A stretch of 64,000 nt of DNA from Algoriphagus aestuariicola (GTDB taxonomy: Bacteria; Bacteroidota; Bacteroidia; Cytophagales; Cyclobacteriaceae): positions 1,189,600 through 1,253,599 of the forward strand of contig NZ_JAFKCW010000002.1 of NCBI RefSeq assembly GCF_017254835.1, written 5' to 3'. This document shows positions 24,933 through 33,669 of this stretch, piece after piece. The stretch's first letter is position 1. Each line of letters opens with the position of its first letter. Below the pieces are notes generated by a model, which was not told the DNA's origin, did not search any database, and saw only the letters and a list, made by a program, of their open reading frames with translations. The position numbers and the translations under genes were made by a program.

Positions 24933-27476
24933 CTAAGGTTTGGAGGCAGAGGCGAGGCTTGCCATGTGTTTTTTCAGTTCTGCTGCAGACCAAGGGTAAA
25001 CCCGGCCTTGGTTGAGATGACGGGTGGAGCTCACAGTTCTTCCCGTGACCGGCGGCGCTTGGTTGCCCCATTCATTTCGAATGTAGGTAAGAATCGCTGC
25101 GATGTCGCCATCATCCATGGTCGAGTGGGAAGGCATTACTGGAAGGATATCCGGTGCGTCGTATTTCCTACCAGAAACCTCGATCGGTCCTTCGATACCG
25201 TGAAGGAGGATCAATGAAAGCTGAACTTCGTCCCCATTGACCCAATCCGAGCCCGCCAATGGTGGCCCCATTCTGCTCACGCCTTTTCCATTGCTCCCGT
25301 GGCAGCCGGCGCAAGAATTCAGATACTTTGTCCGACCTAGGGCAAATTGCTTGATCGCCTTTTCGTCGAGTTTTCCAGCTGCCAAAGGTTTGTTTTCGGG
25401 TTGATACCCTGGCCAGGAGAAAAGGCGTTTGAGCATTTCAATTCTCGCTTCATCCATCGGCAAATCCTTTCTGGCTAGTATCTCCGGCTTTTTCCCAACC
25501 TCCACAAACCCGGGAGCCTCGGCTTCAGCTCCTTTGATGGCCATCCCGCCCAAGATCACCTCTTCCTTCCAGCCTAGTTGGGGAGCGTTGGCTAGAGCCA
25601 AAAGCCCCGATACTTCCTCTGATTTCCCATTTTCCACGATCGCCATGGTCAGGGCTTCGAGAATAATTTCCTGGCCAGGATGGGATTCAGTCCACGAGCC
25701 AGATTCCAAAAGCGCTTGCAAAAACGCGTATTCCTCCCCTTCTAAGCTACTTAAGATTGCATCCCGTATCAGCCCTTTTTGCCCGTATTGATTTTGGATA
25801 TCCACCAGCAGGCCAATTTTTGTGGCGCCGGAGAAAATCTCTGCGCTAAGCGCAAGTTGGAGTGCCAGCTTTTCTGAAAGATTGGGAGACCAAGTCAAAA
25901 CCACCTCTTCCAACCTCTCCATTACCTTTGGGTCCTGCGACGCAAGGATTTCGATTTGTCTCAAAGAGGTATTCCGGAGCAGGTCCGAGTCGCTTTCCAG
26001 CAATCCCAGCAAAAGCTCTGGGTTTATTTTCCCCATTCCCTCCAGAGTCCACAGTGCGTGAAACCTCCCCAATTCCAATCTTCCGTTTTTGGCTAAATCC
26101 TCCAAGTCTACTACGGATTCCGGATCGTCTCTTTCGATCAAAAGTCGCTGAGCCATATCCCTATACCAGCCATCCTCGTGGCTGAGATACGCAACCAACT
26201 CCAGTTGGCTCGCCTTGGAAAGCTTGGGCGAATCAGCCGGATCAAAGCCTTTTGGAACAATCCTCCAGATACGCCCCATATGCCCAGGGGCATCCAAACC
26301 CCGAAGCTTGGTCTGCTCCTTGAGGTAAGGCGTCATGTAAGAGCCATGCTGCACGATGCCTTGATACATGTCCGCGATGTAGAGCCCTCCGTCCGGCCCG
26401 ACGGTTGCCTGCACGGGGCGAAAGCGTTCATCAGTGGATGCCAAAAACTCCCGACCGGGATTGGGGTCGTGCGCTTCCAATAAAATCCCTTCTTCCTTGA
26501 CCACGTTGCGCTTTATCAAATTACCGGCGTTTTCGAGAACAAAGACATTCCCTAAATACTCATCGGGAAAAAGCCCGCTACGATAGACCGTAGGCGCACA
26601 GGCTGAGGTAAACTCCAATAGCCGCCCGGCAGAGTCGAGCGTTCCCTGGATATAACCCCGGTTGATTGCCGGGTTGGAACGAATGGGATAAATCCTGCGG
26701 TCTATGGTCAGTCCATGATCGATTCCTGAAGATGGTTTGTGGTTTTTATTTCTGGAAAAATAATTGGGCGGCACTAGGTCTCCATGCAACTGGGACCAGT
26801 TATAGTTGTAAATCAAGCGTCCCTGATCGTCCTTGGAAATTCCCCATTGTCCCCGAAACTCAGTGGAATCCCTAATCCAAGCTCCATTCTGAAAACGATA
26901 GCGCAGACTCGATTTTGCGCTGTAAAACCAATTGTCTACTCCCCTTACAAACCCATTGTCAGAATGCTCCGGAATGCCGTTGGCGGCATAGGTCGAGTCC
27001 AAAAGTATCTTTGAGTCGGCTTCCCAGTCTCCGTCCAAATCTTGTGTGATCCAAAGCGCATTGTTTTCGGCCACCAAAGCACCAGATTTGAAAAGGCCCA
27101 AGGCCCTCGGCATGATCAGGGAATCGAGGTAAACCGTGCGCTTGTCCATCATCCCGTCTGCGTCCGTGTCTTCCAAGATTGCCACGGAACCAACGGGTTG
27201 ATGTTCCTCCGAACCCTCCATGTCGTTCATATAGCCTCGCATCTCCACGACCCACAGTCTCCCATCCTCATCAAACTGAATGATGACGGGTGATTCTACC
27301 AGCGGCTCAGATGCTACCAGCTGAATCTCAAATCCATCTTCCAACTGAAAGGTTTTTGCCTCTTCTTCTGGCGTCCTCGGCGGGCTATCGCTGGTCTCCG
27401 GCAGTGGACCGGACTCCTTACAAGAAATCAAAAACGTCAGCACGACCGTACAGCACAGCAGGGTCCTTCGAAACAT
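24933..27476 (-). CDS. PVC-type haem-binding lipoprotein with beta-propeller, HEAT-like region and C-terminal cytochrome c
   Basis: 847 aa. The lipoprotein signal ends at LTFLISC. Residues about 45-420 form the membrane-bound dehydrogenase-type propeller (GFEIQLVASEPLVESPVIIQF, GRLWVVEMRGYM, GPDGGLYIADMYQG). A helical HEAT-like stretch spans about 430-700. A cytochrome c domain has C-AG-CH near residue 724 and a later Met-rich VMPSHSTM. Such proteins are thought to oxidise sugars or alcohols and pass electrons to c-type cytochromes, which is not proved. The neighbours (Tat isomerase, SDR, gluconate permease) suggest periplasmic sugar oxidation. First gene of its operon. Confidence 0.88.
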   Translation of the reverse strand: MFRRTLLCCTVVLTFLISCKESGPLPETSDSPPRTPEEEAKTFQLEDGFEIQLVASEPLVESPVIIQFDEDGRLWVVEMRGYMNDMEGSEEHQPVGSVAILEDTDADGMMDKRTVYLDSLIMPRALGLFKSGALVAENNALWITQDLDGDWEADSKILLDSTYAANGIPEHSDNGFVRGVDNWFYSAKSSLRYRFQNGAWIRDSTEFRGQWGISKDDQGRLIYNYNWSQLHGDLVPPNYFSRNKNHKPSSGIDHGLTIDRRIYPIRSNPAINRGYIQGTLDSAGRLLEFTSACAPTVYRSGLFPDEYLGNVFVLENAGNLIKRNVVKEEGILLEAHDPNPGREFLASTDERFRPVQATVGPDGGLYIADMYQGIVQHGSYMTPYLKEQTKLRGLDAPGHMGRIWRIVPKGFDPADSPKLSKASQLELVAYLSHEDGWYRDMAQRLLIERDDPESVVDLEDLAKNGRLELGRFHALWTLEGMGKINPELLLGLLESDSDLLRNTSLRQIEILASQDPKVMERLEEVVLTWSPNLSEKLALQLALSAEIFSGATKIGLLVDIQNQYGQKGLIRDAILSSLEGEEYAFLQALLESGSWTESHPGQEIILEALTMAIVENGKSEEVSGLLALANAPQLGWKEEVILGGMAIKGAEAEAPGFVEVGKKPEILARKDLPMDEARIEMLKRLFSWPGYQPENKPLAAGKLDEKAIKQFALGRTKYLNSCAGCHGSNGKGVSRMGPPLAGSDWVNGDEVQLSLILLHGIEGPIEVSGRKYDAPDILPVMPSHSTMDDGDIAAILTYIRNEWGNQAPPVTGRTVSSTRHLNQGRVYPWSAAELKKHMASLASASKP

Positions 27477-27660
27477 GTTTATTCGGGCATTTTGGGTTTT
27501 CGGGCTTGAGAAAAGCGAACTACTTCTCCATCCTCATTTTTCCAAGATGCTTTTTATTCCGCTGATTTACAAGGCGAATTACTCGGGAAAACAAATGCCT
27601 CCCCAAAATCCCCGACAACTTAGTCCCAGTCAAAACCAAGCGCCTTTCGGAGACTTGTGC

Positions 27661-27668
27661 TACCTTTG
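27661..27668 (+). promoter_or_regulatory. -7 promoter box of the DEAD-box helicase gene
   Basis: TACCTTTG is an exact match to the Bacteroidota -7 consensus TAnnTTTG, placed 16 bp before ATG 27684, which predicts a leader of about 9 bases. No clear TTTG -33 box is seen at the usual distance. Confidence 0.55.
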
Positions 27669-27683
27669 TCGAAAATCCCAAAA

Positions 27684-28811
27684 ATGAATTTTTCCGAGCT
27701 AGGGCTTTCAAAAGATCTGATCAATGCGGTGGAACGGGCAAAGTACGAGAGCCCATACCCGATACAAGTCCAGGCAATCCCCTCCATTCTGGAGAAAAAA
27801 GACCTACTCGGCCTCGCTCCGACCGGCTCCGGAAAAACCGCCGCCTACATTCTTCCCATCCTGCAGCGTCTTCTGGACAAGGAAGCGGCGCTTGAGCGCT
27901 TTGTCCCGGTACTTGTCATCGTCCCCACGCGGGAACTGGCAGTACAGGTGGCAGAAGTAGCCGAGAACTTCAGTCGCTTTCTGCCTCGAAGGATCAAATC
28001 CATGGCTGTGTTTGGTGGCGTCTCGATCAATCCCCAAATGATGCGGCTCCATGGTGTCGAGATCTTGATCGCCACGCCCGGTCGCTTGATCGACCTGATT
28101 GGAAGAAGGGCTGTTGGCATATCGAGAGTGCATACTTTGGTTCTTGACGAGGCGGACAAGGTTCTTAACATGGGATTCCGAGAGGAAGTAGAGCATATTT
28201 TGGAGCTTCTGCCGGGCAATCGGCAAAACATCCTCTTTTCCGCAACGATGGACCAAGAGGTCGAACACTTGACCCAAAAAATCCTGCGAGAACCCACGCG
28301 CATCCAAGTGGAAGCCCCCGATTTTACCCCGGAACAGATAGAGCAAAAAGCCTATCGGGTCAGTCCTGAAAACAAGGGACCATTTCTACGCCAACTGATC
28401 AAGTCAGGAGAGTGGAAACAGATTCTGGTTTTCGCCTCCTCCATTCGAACGGCAGACAATGTGGTGGCCAAGCTTTGCAAAAACGGAATCGACGCAATCG
28501 CTTTTCACGGAGAGAAAAGCCAGGGAGCGAGAACAGAAGCTTTGTCTCGTTTCAAATCGGGCAAGACGAGGGTATTGGTAGCGACGGACCTGGCAGCAAG
28601 GGGAATTGATATCCAATTCCTTCCCTTGGTCATCAACTACGAATTGCCAAGATCGCCGAAAGACTATATCCACCGCATTGGCAGAACCGGGCGTGCAGGA
28701 GCAGACGGCGAAGCAATTTCCCTGATCACACCTGAGGAATTGCACCATTTCAAAGTGATCCAAAAGAAAATGGGCAAGCGTGTACCCTTGCTCGATTCGG
28801 AAAGCCTTTGA
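27684..28811 (+). CDS. DEAD-box RNA helicase, RhlE/CsdA type
   Basis: 375 aa. The helicase motifs in order are the Q motif (YPIQVQAIP), Walker A (APTGSGKTAAY), PTRELA, GG, TPGRL, DEAD in VLDEADKVLNMGF, SAT (LFSATM), and the second domain with VLVATDLAARGID and HRIGRTGRAGADG. It ends shortly after the core, with no basic or RNA-binding tail, so it is a minimal member. It unwinds short RNA duplexes, typically in ribosome assembly or cold adaptation. ATG 27684 fits both the Q-motif distance and the promoter box; TTG 27657 adds nine residues. Confidence 0.93.
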   Translation: MNFSELGLSKDLINAVERAKYESPYPIQVQAIPSILEKKDLLGLAPTGSGKTAAYILPILQRLLDKEAALERFVPVLVIVPTRELAVQVAEVAENFSRFLPRRIKSMAVFGGVSINPQMMRLHGVEILIATPGRLIDLIGRRAVGISRVHTLVLDEADKVLNMGFREEVEHILELLPGNRQNILFSATMDQEVEHLTQKILREPTRIQVEAPDFTPEQIEQKAYRVSPENKGPFLRQLIKSGEWKQILVFASSIRTADNVVAKLCKNGIDAIAFHGEKSQGARTEALSRFKSGKTRVLVATDLAARGIDIQFLPLVINYELPRSPKDYIHRIGRTGRAGADGEAISLITPEELHHFKVIQKKMGKRVPLLDSESL

Positions 28812-28909
28812 TTCTTGGGTCAGAACCTGTTCGAGTTTCGCTCGTTCATACTAGGAATCAAAATAGAGTGTTGCTTCTTGCCCCTGCCGGATTTCACGCC
28901 CATTACCAT

Positions 28910-30835
28910 TTATAAAAATTCATAGATGCTTTTGTACCCTTCTTTTTCCTCAAAATAGGCTAGTAGTGCATCGAAGAAAGGGTTTTGGGCGAGCGTGCTG
29001 CTGTCGCCGATCAGAATCAGCTTTCGCTTGGCCCGCGTGAGGGCGACGTTCATCCGACGGGTATCCGACAAAAAGCCTATCTCACCCTTTTCATTGGACC
29101 TAGTCAGGGAAATCAGCATTAAATCCCGTTCCTGCCCTTGGAATCCATCCACGGTATCTATGGTAATCATATCTGCGAATGCCTTCAGATTGGGGAATTC
29201 AAAGGTTTCGAAAATCAGATTTCTCAACATTCGGACCTGCGCCGAATAGGGGGCTACGAGCCCAATCGTCCAGTTTTCCTGCTTGAATCGACCTACGCCG
29301 ACTCTTACGATGGTCTCATTCAGATGCGAGCAGGCAAACCTAGCCTCTTCGGGATTGAAGGTACTTAAGCTTTCAGGTTCCTGTTGGTCGGAAAAACCCG
29401 AACCTGCAGTATCGATCCATTCCAAGACTGGCTCATCGGGGGCAAAGGCATGGCTTCTTGTATTTTCAGCAGCCTGTAACTTCCCGTGATAAAACCATTG
29501 GTTAGAAAAACCCATTACATCCTCTGGCATGCGATATTGAACCTGCAGCATTTGGGAAACCGAGGGCTGACGCTCAACGATTTTCTCAAGAAGCGTTACC
29601 GAAAGTCCGGCTTTCGCAGCTTCGAGCGACTTGATTGTGGGTGGAAGTTGGCAGTGGTCTCCTGCCAACACCAGTTTTTTAGCTTTCAAAACGGGAATCC
29701 AAGTAGCGGCCTCCAAGCCCTGCGCAGCCTCATCGACAAATACTATATCAAACAGCATACCCTTCAAATTAGAATTGGAGGCCCCTACCAGGGTAGATGC
29801 AAAAACCTGGGTTTTCTGGAAAATGTCTGATCGGATATAATCTTCCAAGTGAGTAGCGGCCTCGCGGATACGGGAGACTTCCTGATACACCTGCTTGCGC
29901 TGTGCCCGCTCTTCCGGCCCGAAGTTTCGCTTATACTGCCTGGCAACCTTGAGATATACCTCGGTCTCCTTTCGAAGCTTCTTCAGATCCCGAAAACTCT
30001 CATGGTTGGCGATCTTGGCGTCTAGCGTCTGGCTTAGGATTTTCTCCTCTACCCGGGCCGGGTGCCCGAGGCGAAGCGTCGCAATGCCGAAATCCACCAG
30101 CTTTTCGACCAACAGATCCACAGCGGCATTACTAGGCGCGGTCACCAATACGCTGAGTCCCTTGTCAACCGCCTGCCGGATGGCCGCAATCAGCGTGGTT
30201 GTCTTTCCCGTGCCCGGAGGTCCGTGCACCACCGCGATATCCTTGGCACTGGCGATTTTTTGACAGGCTTCGTTTTGGGAAAAGTTGAGTGAGGGCAGCT
30301 CTATCGGGACTTGGGGATCGAATTTTGGGGTTTTCTCACCCAGAGCAATATCTCTCAGTTCGGCCAAGCGGGGATTCTCACCAGCAATGACCTTTTTCAT
30401 AGCAGCTTCCATTTCCCGGTAGCTGTTTTCGTCAAATAGCAAATCCACCCCCAAGCGGCTACCCTGCATCCATTCCGGGAGTTCGTCAGATTGGAGAGTC
30501 ACCACCATCGAATCGCGGGAGACCTGGTTGACAACCCCGCTTACCCTATCCTCTGCACCCTGATATCCGTCTTGAGTCGAGAAAAAGGAAACGGACTTGC
30601 CCGAGGAAAAGGCAGAAGCATAGCGGGAATCGACTCGTTCGATCTCCACGATTAGGCGTTCCCCCATCCCAATTCTGCTTTTTTTGAGCGTTACGGGATG
30701 CCAGGTGATCCCCTCCTTTTTCTTTTCAGCGAGGGAGGTGTTCAGGAATTTTCTCTTGTATTGGGCTAGATCTTCCGACCATTCGAGCTTGAGAAGTTGG
30801 AGACCTTGCTTGAGTTCTTCGATGATATTCGGCAT
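28910..30835 (-). CDS. Superfamily 1 DNA/RNA helicase (IGHMBP2/Upf1-like)
   Basis: 641 aa from ATG 30835 (a TTG lies one codon before). The N-terminal 170 residues form a beta-barrel-like domain. Then come the Q-like LNFSQNEACQ, Walker A GPPGTGKTTT, DEAAQGLEAATW (motif II), GDHCQLPPT (motif III), QYRMPEDVMGFSN (motif IV), TIDTVDGFQGQERDLM (motif V) and VALTRAKRKLILIGD (motif VI). This is the architecture of bacterial IGHMBP2-like 5'-3' helicases; the cellular role is poorly known. The gene is monocistronic, divergent from acpH. Confidence 0.9.
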   Translation of the reverse strand: MPNIIEELKQGLQLLKLEWSEDLAQYKRKFLNTSLAEKKKEGITWHPVTLKKSRIGMGERLIVEIERVDSRYASAFSSGKSVSFFSTQDGYQGAEDRVSGVVNQVSRDSMVVTLQSDELPEWMQGSRLGVDLLFDENSYREMEAAMKKVIAGENPRLAELRDIALGEKTPKFDPQVPIELPSLNFSQNEACQKIASAKDIAVVHGPPGTGKTTTLIAAIRQAVDKGLSVLVTAPSNAAVDLLVEKLVDFGIATLRLGHPARVEEKILSQTLDAKIANHESFRDLKKLRKETEVYLKVARQYKRNFGPEERAQRKQVYQEVSRIREAATHLEDYIRSDIFQKTQVFASTLVGASNSNLKGMLFDIVFVDEAAQGLEAATWIPVLKAKKLVLAGDHCQLPPTIKSLEAAKAGLSVTLLEKIVERQPSVSQMLQVQYRMPEDVMGFSNQWFYHGKLQAAENTRSHAFAPDEPVLEWIDTAGSGFSDQQEPESLSTFNPEEARFACSHLNETIVRVGVGRFKQENWTIGLVAPYSAQVRMLRNLIFETFEFPNLKAFADMITIDTVDGFQGQERDLMLISLTRSNEKGEIGFLSDTRRMNVALTRAKRKLILIGDSSTLAQNPFFDALLAYFEEKEGYKSIYEFL

Positions 30836-30897
30836 CAATCCTTACTTTAGAGTACAAACTAAACAAAAACTTCAGGGTTTATACCTCAAAAAGCCAG

Positions 30898-31503
30898 ATG
30901 AACTTTCTCGCCCACGCATACCTCTCTTTTGGACAGGAAAAAATCCTCGTCGGAAATTTCGCCGCAGATTTCATCAAGGGAAAGGAGATACTCCGCTACC
31001 ATGGCGACACCAAAACGGGCATCCTGCTGCATCGAGAGATAGATTTCTTCACAGATTCCCATCCACTGGTCAAAGCCGCCCAGTCCTACCTAAGGCCAAA
31101 ATTCAGACATTATTCGACGGTAATTACAGACATTTTCTTCGATTATTTTCTAGGAAAACATTGGGCCAAATTCTCTGACACTCCGCTCGAATTATTTGTA
31201 AAACAAACCTATCAAATCATGGAACGGCACCTCGCCGAGCTCCCGGGCTCTTTCAGCGAGATGTTTTATTGGATGAGGAAACAAAACTGGCTCCTTCACT
31301 ATAAGGAACTCAGCGGCATTCAAAGAACCCTCAATGGATTGAGTAACCGCACGGCTTTCGACTCCAAAATGAACGAGGCTCCCGAGCTCTTGTTGGAAAA
31401 AGAGGCGGAATTTGAAGTGATTTTCTTCGCTTTCTTCCGGGAATTGGAGACTTTTGCCCGAGAAAAACTCGTAGAACTAAAGCAAATTCATGGTAGTCAT
31501 TAA
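30898..31503 (+). CDS. acpH: Acyl carrier protein phosphodiesterase (AcpH/DUF479)
   Basis: 201 aa helical HD-like phosphodiesterase that removes the phosphopantetheine group from holo-ACP. Family motifs: MNFLAHAYLSF at the N-terminus, VGNFAADFIKG, GILLHREIDFFTDSHP (metal-ligand His and Asp) and VITDIFFDYFLGKHW. Length and motif order are typical. ATG 30898 is right at the family start. Its 3' end overlaps the next gene by 14 bp. Confidence 0.9.
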   Translation: MNFLAHAYLSFGQEKILVGNFAADFIKGKEILRYHGDTKTGILLHREIDFFTDSHPLVKAAQSYLRPKFRHYSTVITDIFFDYFLGKHWAKFSDTPLELFVKQTYQIMERHLAELPGSFSEMFYWMRKQNWLLHYKELSGIQRTLNGLSNRTAFDSKMNEAPELLLEKEAEFEVIFFAFFRELETFAREKLVELKQIHGSH

Positions 31504-31948
31504 ACCAAAAATCTCCACCTATGTCTCCTTGAGCTTGATTTTGATCATCTTGATCACTGGACTGGTGCTGCTGATGCGGGATTTCGCCTACAAAGGCTCT
31601 TTCGGGATTTGGTTCTACCTTATAGCTTGTTCCCTGATCACTTTGGTTATCCTGATGCTGCTGGTGAAGATGCTGGCTGGTTGGCGATTTATTACAGCAG
31701 GAAAGGATCACATTATTGTCAGACTGCCGCTAAAAGGCTTGACAAAGACCTATCCAGTCTCAGAAGTCTTGGCTTGGGAAGAAGAAACTGTAATGGCCAA
31801 CAAGAAAGAGTTTCGACAGGTAACGATTGCCTTTCTTGACAAAAACTCCATCGCCGTCTCCAACCATGAGCATGAGTCATACACCGAGCTGGTCAACTAC
31901 CTCAAGAAAAAAGCCAGCAAGCAGATGATAAAAACTAAAAAAGCCTGA
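31490..31948 (+). CDS. Small membrane protein with two helices and a PH-like tail
   Basis: 152 aa. There are two membrane helices (about 12-29 and 41-61), then a soluble beta-rich tail with HIIVRLPLKGLTKTYPVSEVLAWEEET, resembling bacterial PH-domain (YdbT/DUF304-like) proteins. The end is lysine-rich. I do not recognise a specific family. It overlaps acpH by 14 bp and is translationally coupled to it; the functional link is unknown. Its last codons run into a terminator hairpin. Confidence 0.72.
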   Translation: MVVIKPKISTYVSLSLILIILITGLVLLMRDFAYKGSFGIWFYLIACSLITLVILMLLVKMLAGWRFITAGKDHIIVRLPLKGLTKTYPVSEVLAWEEETVMANKKEFRQVTIAFLDKNSIAVSNHEHESYTELVNYLKKKASKQMIKTKKA

Positions 31949-31963
31949 TTGCTCAGGCTTTTT
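31937..31963. terminator. Bidirectional terminator between the acpH operon and ppa
   Basis: AAAAAGCCTGA and TCAGGCTTTTT form an 11-bp stem with a 4-base loop. It includes the stop codon of the plus-strand gene and ends 2 bp before the ppa stop codon on the other strand. Confidence 0.88.
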
Positions 31964-31964
31964 C

Positions 31965-32504
31965 TCAACGCGTTGTTCTGAAATTTTTGTCGTAGAGCGC
32001 GATGCTTTCGTTGATGATACGCATTGCGTCTTCTTTGCCCAGGAAGTCTTCTACTTTCACTTCCTTATTTTCGAGCTTTTTATAGTCTTCAAAGAATCGG
32101 TGGACTTCCTTCATCAGGTGGGGCGGGAGCTCGTCGATGTCATTGATATAATTGACTGATTGGTCTCCAGCGGCCACTGCGATGATCTTGTCATCGGCCT
32201 CTCCACCGTCAATCATCCGCATCACACCGATCACCTTGGCTTTGACCAAAGTCATGGATGGAATGTCGATTTGGGAGATGATCAGGATATCCAGCGGATC
32301 ATGATCTTCACAAAATGTCTGGGGGATAAAGCCATAGTTCGCAGGATAGTGCACGGCCGAAAAAAGGACTCTATCCAAGCTCAGCATACCGGTCTTCTTG
32401 TCCAGCTCATATTTGCCTTTACTTCCTTTTGGGATTTCTATCACGCCCATTACATAGTCGGGAGCTTCCTTCCCGATATTGACGTCATGCCAAGGGTTAA
32501 TCAT
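31965..32504 (-). CDS. ppa: Inorganic pyrophosphatase, family I
   Basis: 179 aa soluble enzyme hydrolysing PPi to phosphate. Signatures: [41 protein letters not shown] (the Asp cluster that binds Mg2+), and [18 protein letters not shown]. Length is normal for the bacterial hexameric form. ATG 32504 gives the usual N-terminus. Monocistronic, ending in a shared terminator. Confidence 0.95.
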   Translation of the reverse strand: MINPWHDVNIGKEAPDYVMGVIEIPKGSKGKYELDKKTGMLSLDRVLFSAVHYPANYGFIPQTFCEDHDPLDILIISQIDIPSMTLVKAKVIGVMRMIDGGEADDKIIAVAAGDQSVNYINDIDELPPHLMKEVHRFFEDYKKLENKEVKVEDFLGKEDAMRIINESIALYDKNFRTTR

Positions 32505-32574
32505 ATTTTCTTTTTTTGATAAAAAATGGCCAAATGCCGGCGCAAAGATACAAGCACAAAGTAAATTCCGGCCT

Positions 32575-33669
32575 TTAAAGTACTTCTTTATTCAAATTTG
32601 GAAGTTTGACAGTCATCGTGGTGCCAACATTCGGCTCCGACTCGAGGACGACCTCCCCGCCCATTTGCTCTACGGACTCCTTCACCATATAGAGCCCCAA
32701 TCCAGTACCCACATTCTTTTGGGTGGCCCTTGCAAATAGATTGAATACCTCCTCCCTGTACCGCTCCTCTATCCCGATGCCATTGTCTTCCACTACAATG
32801 ATGGCATGGCCGTCAGACACATCTACGGTAAGGCTGATCCTTTTTTCGCCCTCTTCTTTTTGGAACTGCACGGCGTTGCCAAAAAGATTGTTGAGAATTA
32901 CCCGAAGCTTTGCATCATCCGAGTAGAAATCTTCGCGCTGATTGACCTGAATGTCGATGTGGAAGTGGGAAAGATCGAATTTGTCCCTATACGCGGACAT
33001 TTGGTGGTCCACTATTTCGCGGAAGTCGATTCTCGCGACCTTGTGATCTATTTTAGTAGACCGGTAGAAGTCCAGCATCTTGTAGATAAAATCGTCCAAT
33101 TTGCCAGTAGCGGAGTCTATCATCTCAAAATACTCTAGCACATTGGGCTCGGTCAGCTCCATCTTAGCCAACTTCGAAACGCCGGAGATACTCATCAGCG
33201 GCCCCCTAAGTTCGTGGGATAAGCTGTACACGAATTGGTTCATTTCCGAATGCAGCTTCTTCAGCTTGAGGTTTTTTTCCTTCAGCTCGCGACGCATAAA
33301 ATAGATATCCGCAGCGTTTTTGATCGAGTTTTTGATCTGCTCAATGTTCCAAGGTTTATCAATAAATCGGTAAACCTCCCCTTTGTTGATCGCATCGATC
33401 ACACTGGCGATATCCGAATAGCCGGTAAGCAGGATTCGGATCGGATCAGGATTGATCTTGACCATGCGTTCGAAAAACTCGGTTCCCGTAAGTCCCGGCA
33501 TACGCTGGTCGGCAATCACCACGTGGATCTCTTCTTCTTGGGCGATTCTGAGTCCCTCTTCCGCATCGATAGCGGTAAAAATCTTAAAGTCCTTACGCAA
33601 GGTAGCCCTAAAAGACTTGAGGTTGTTGTCCTCGTCGTCGATATAGAGCACGTGAATTTTATCACTCAT
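32575..33669 (-). CDS. Receiver-histidine kinase hybrid (response regulator with C-terminal HisKA/HATPase)
   Basis: 364 aa, cytoplasmic. The receiver comes first (residues 4-122) with phospho-Asp D54 in IADQRMP, LLTGYSD and a KPW after the last strand, of the type seen with RpfG-like regulators. A short coiled coil leads to HisKA with SHELRGPL (H152), then N box ([11 protein letters not shown]) and G boxes (DNGIGI, GTGLGL). It can receive a phosphate and also act as a kinase. It overlaps the 7TM kinase gene by 8 bp and is the last gene of the E1-GNAT-kinase operon. Confidence 0.9.
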   Translation of the reverse strand: MSDKIHVLYIDDEDNNLKSFRATLRKDFKIFTAIDAEEGLRIAQEEEIHVVIADQRMPGLTGTEFFERMVKINPDPIRILLTGYSDIASVIDAINKGEVYRFIDKPWNIEQIKNSIKNAADIYFMRRELKEKNLKLKKLHSEMNQFVYSLSHELRGPLMSISGVSKLAKMELTEPNVLEYFEMIDSATGKLDDFIYKMLDFYRSTKIDHKVARIDFREIVDHQMSAYRDKFDLSHFHIDIQVNQREDFYSDDAKLRVILNNLFGNAVQFQKEEGEKRISLTVDVSDGHAIIVVEDNGIGIEERYREEVFNLFARATQKNVGTGLGLYMVKESVEQMGGEVVLESEPNVGTTMTVKLPNLNKEVL

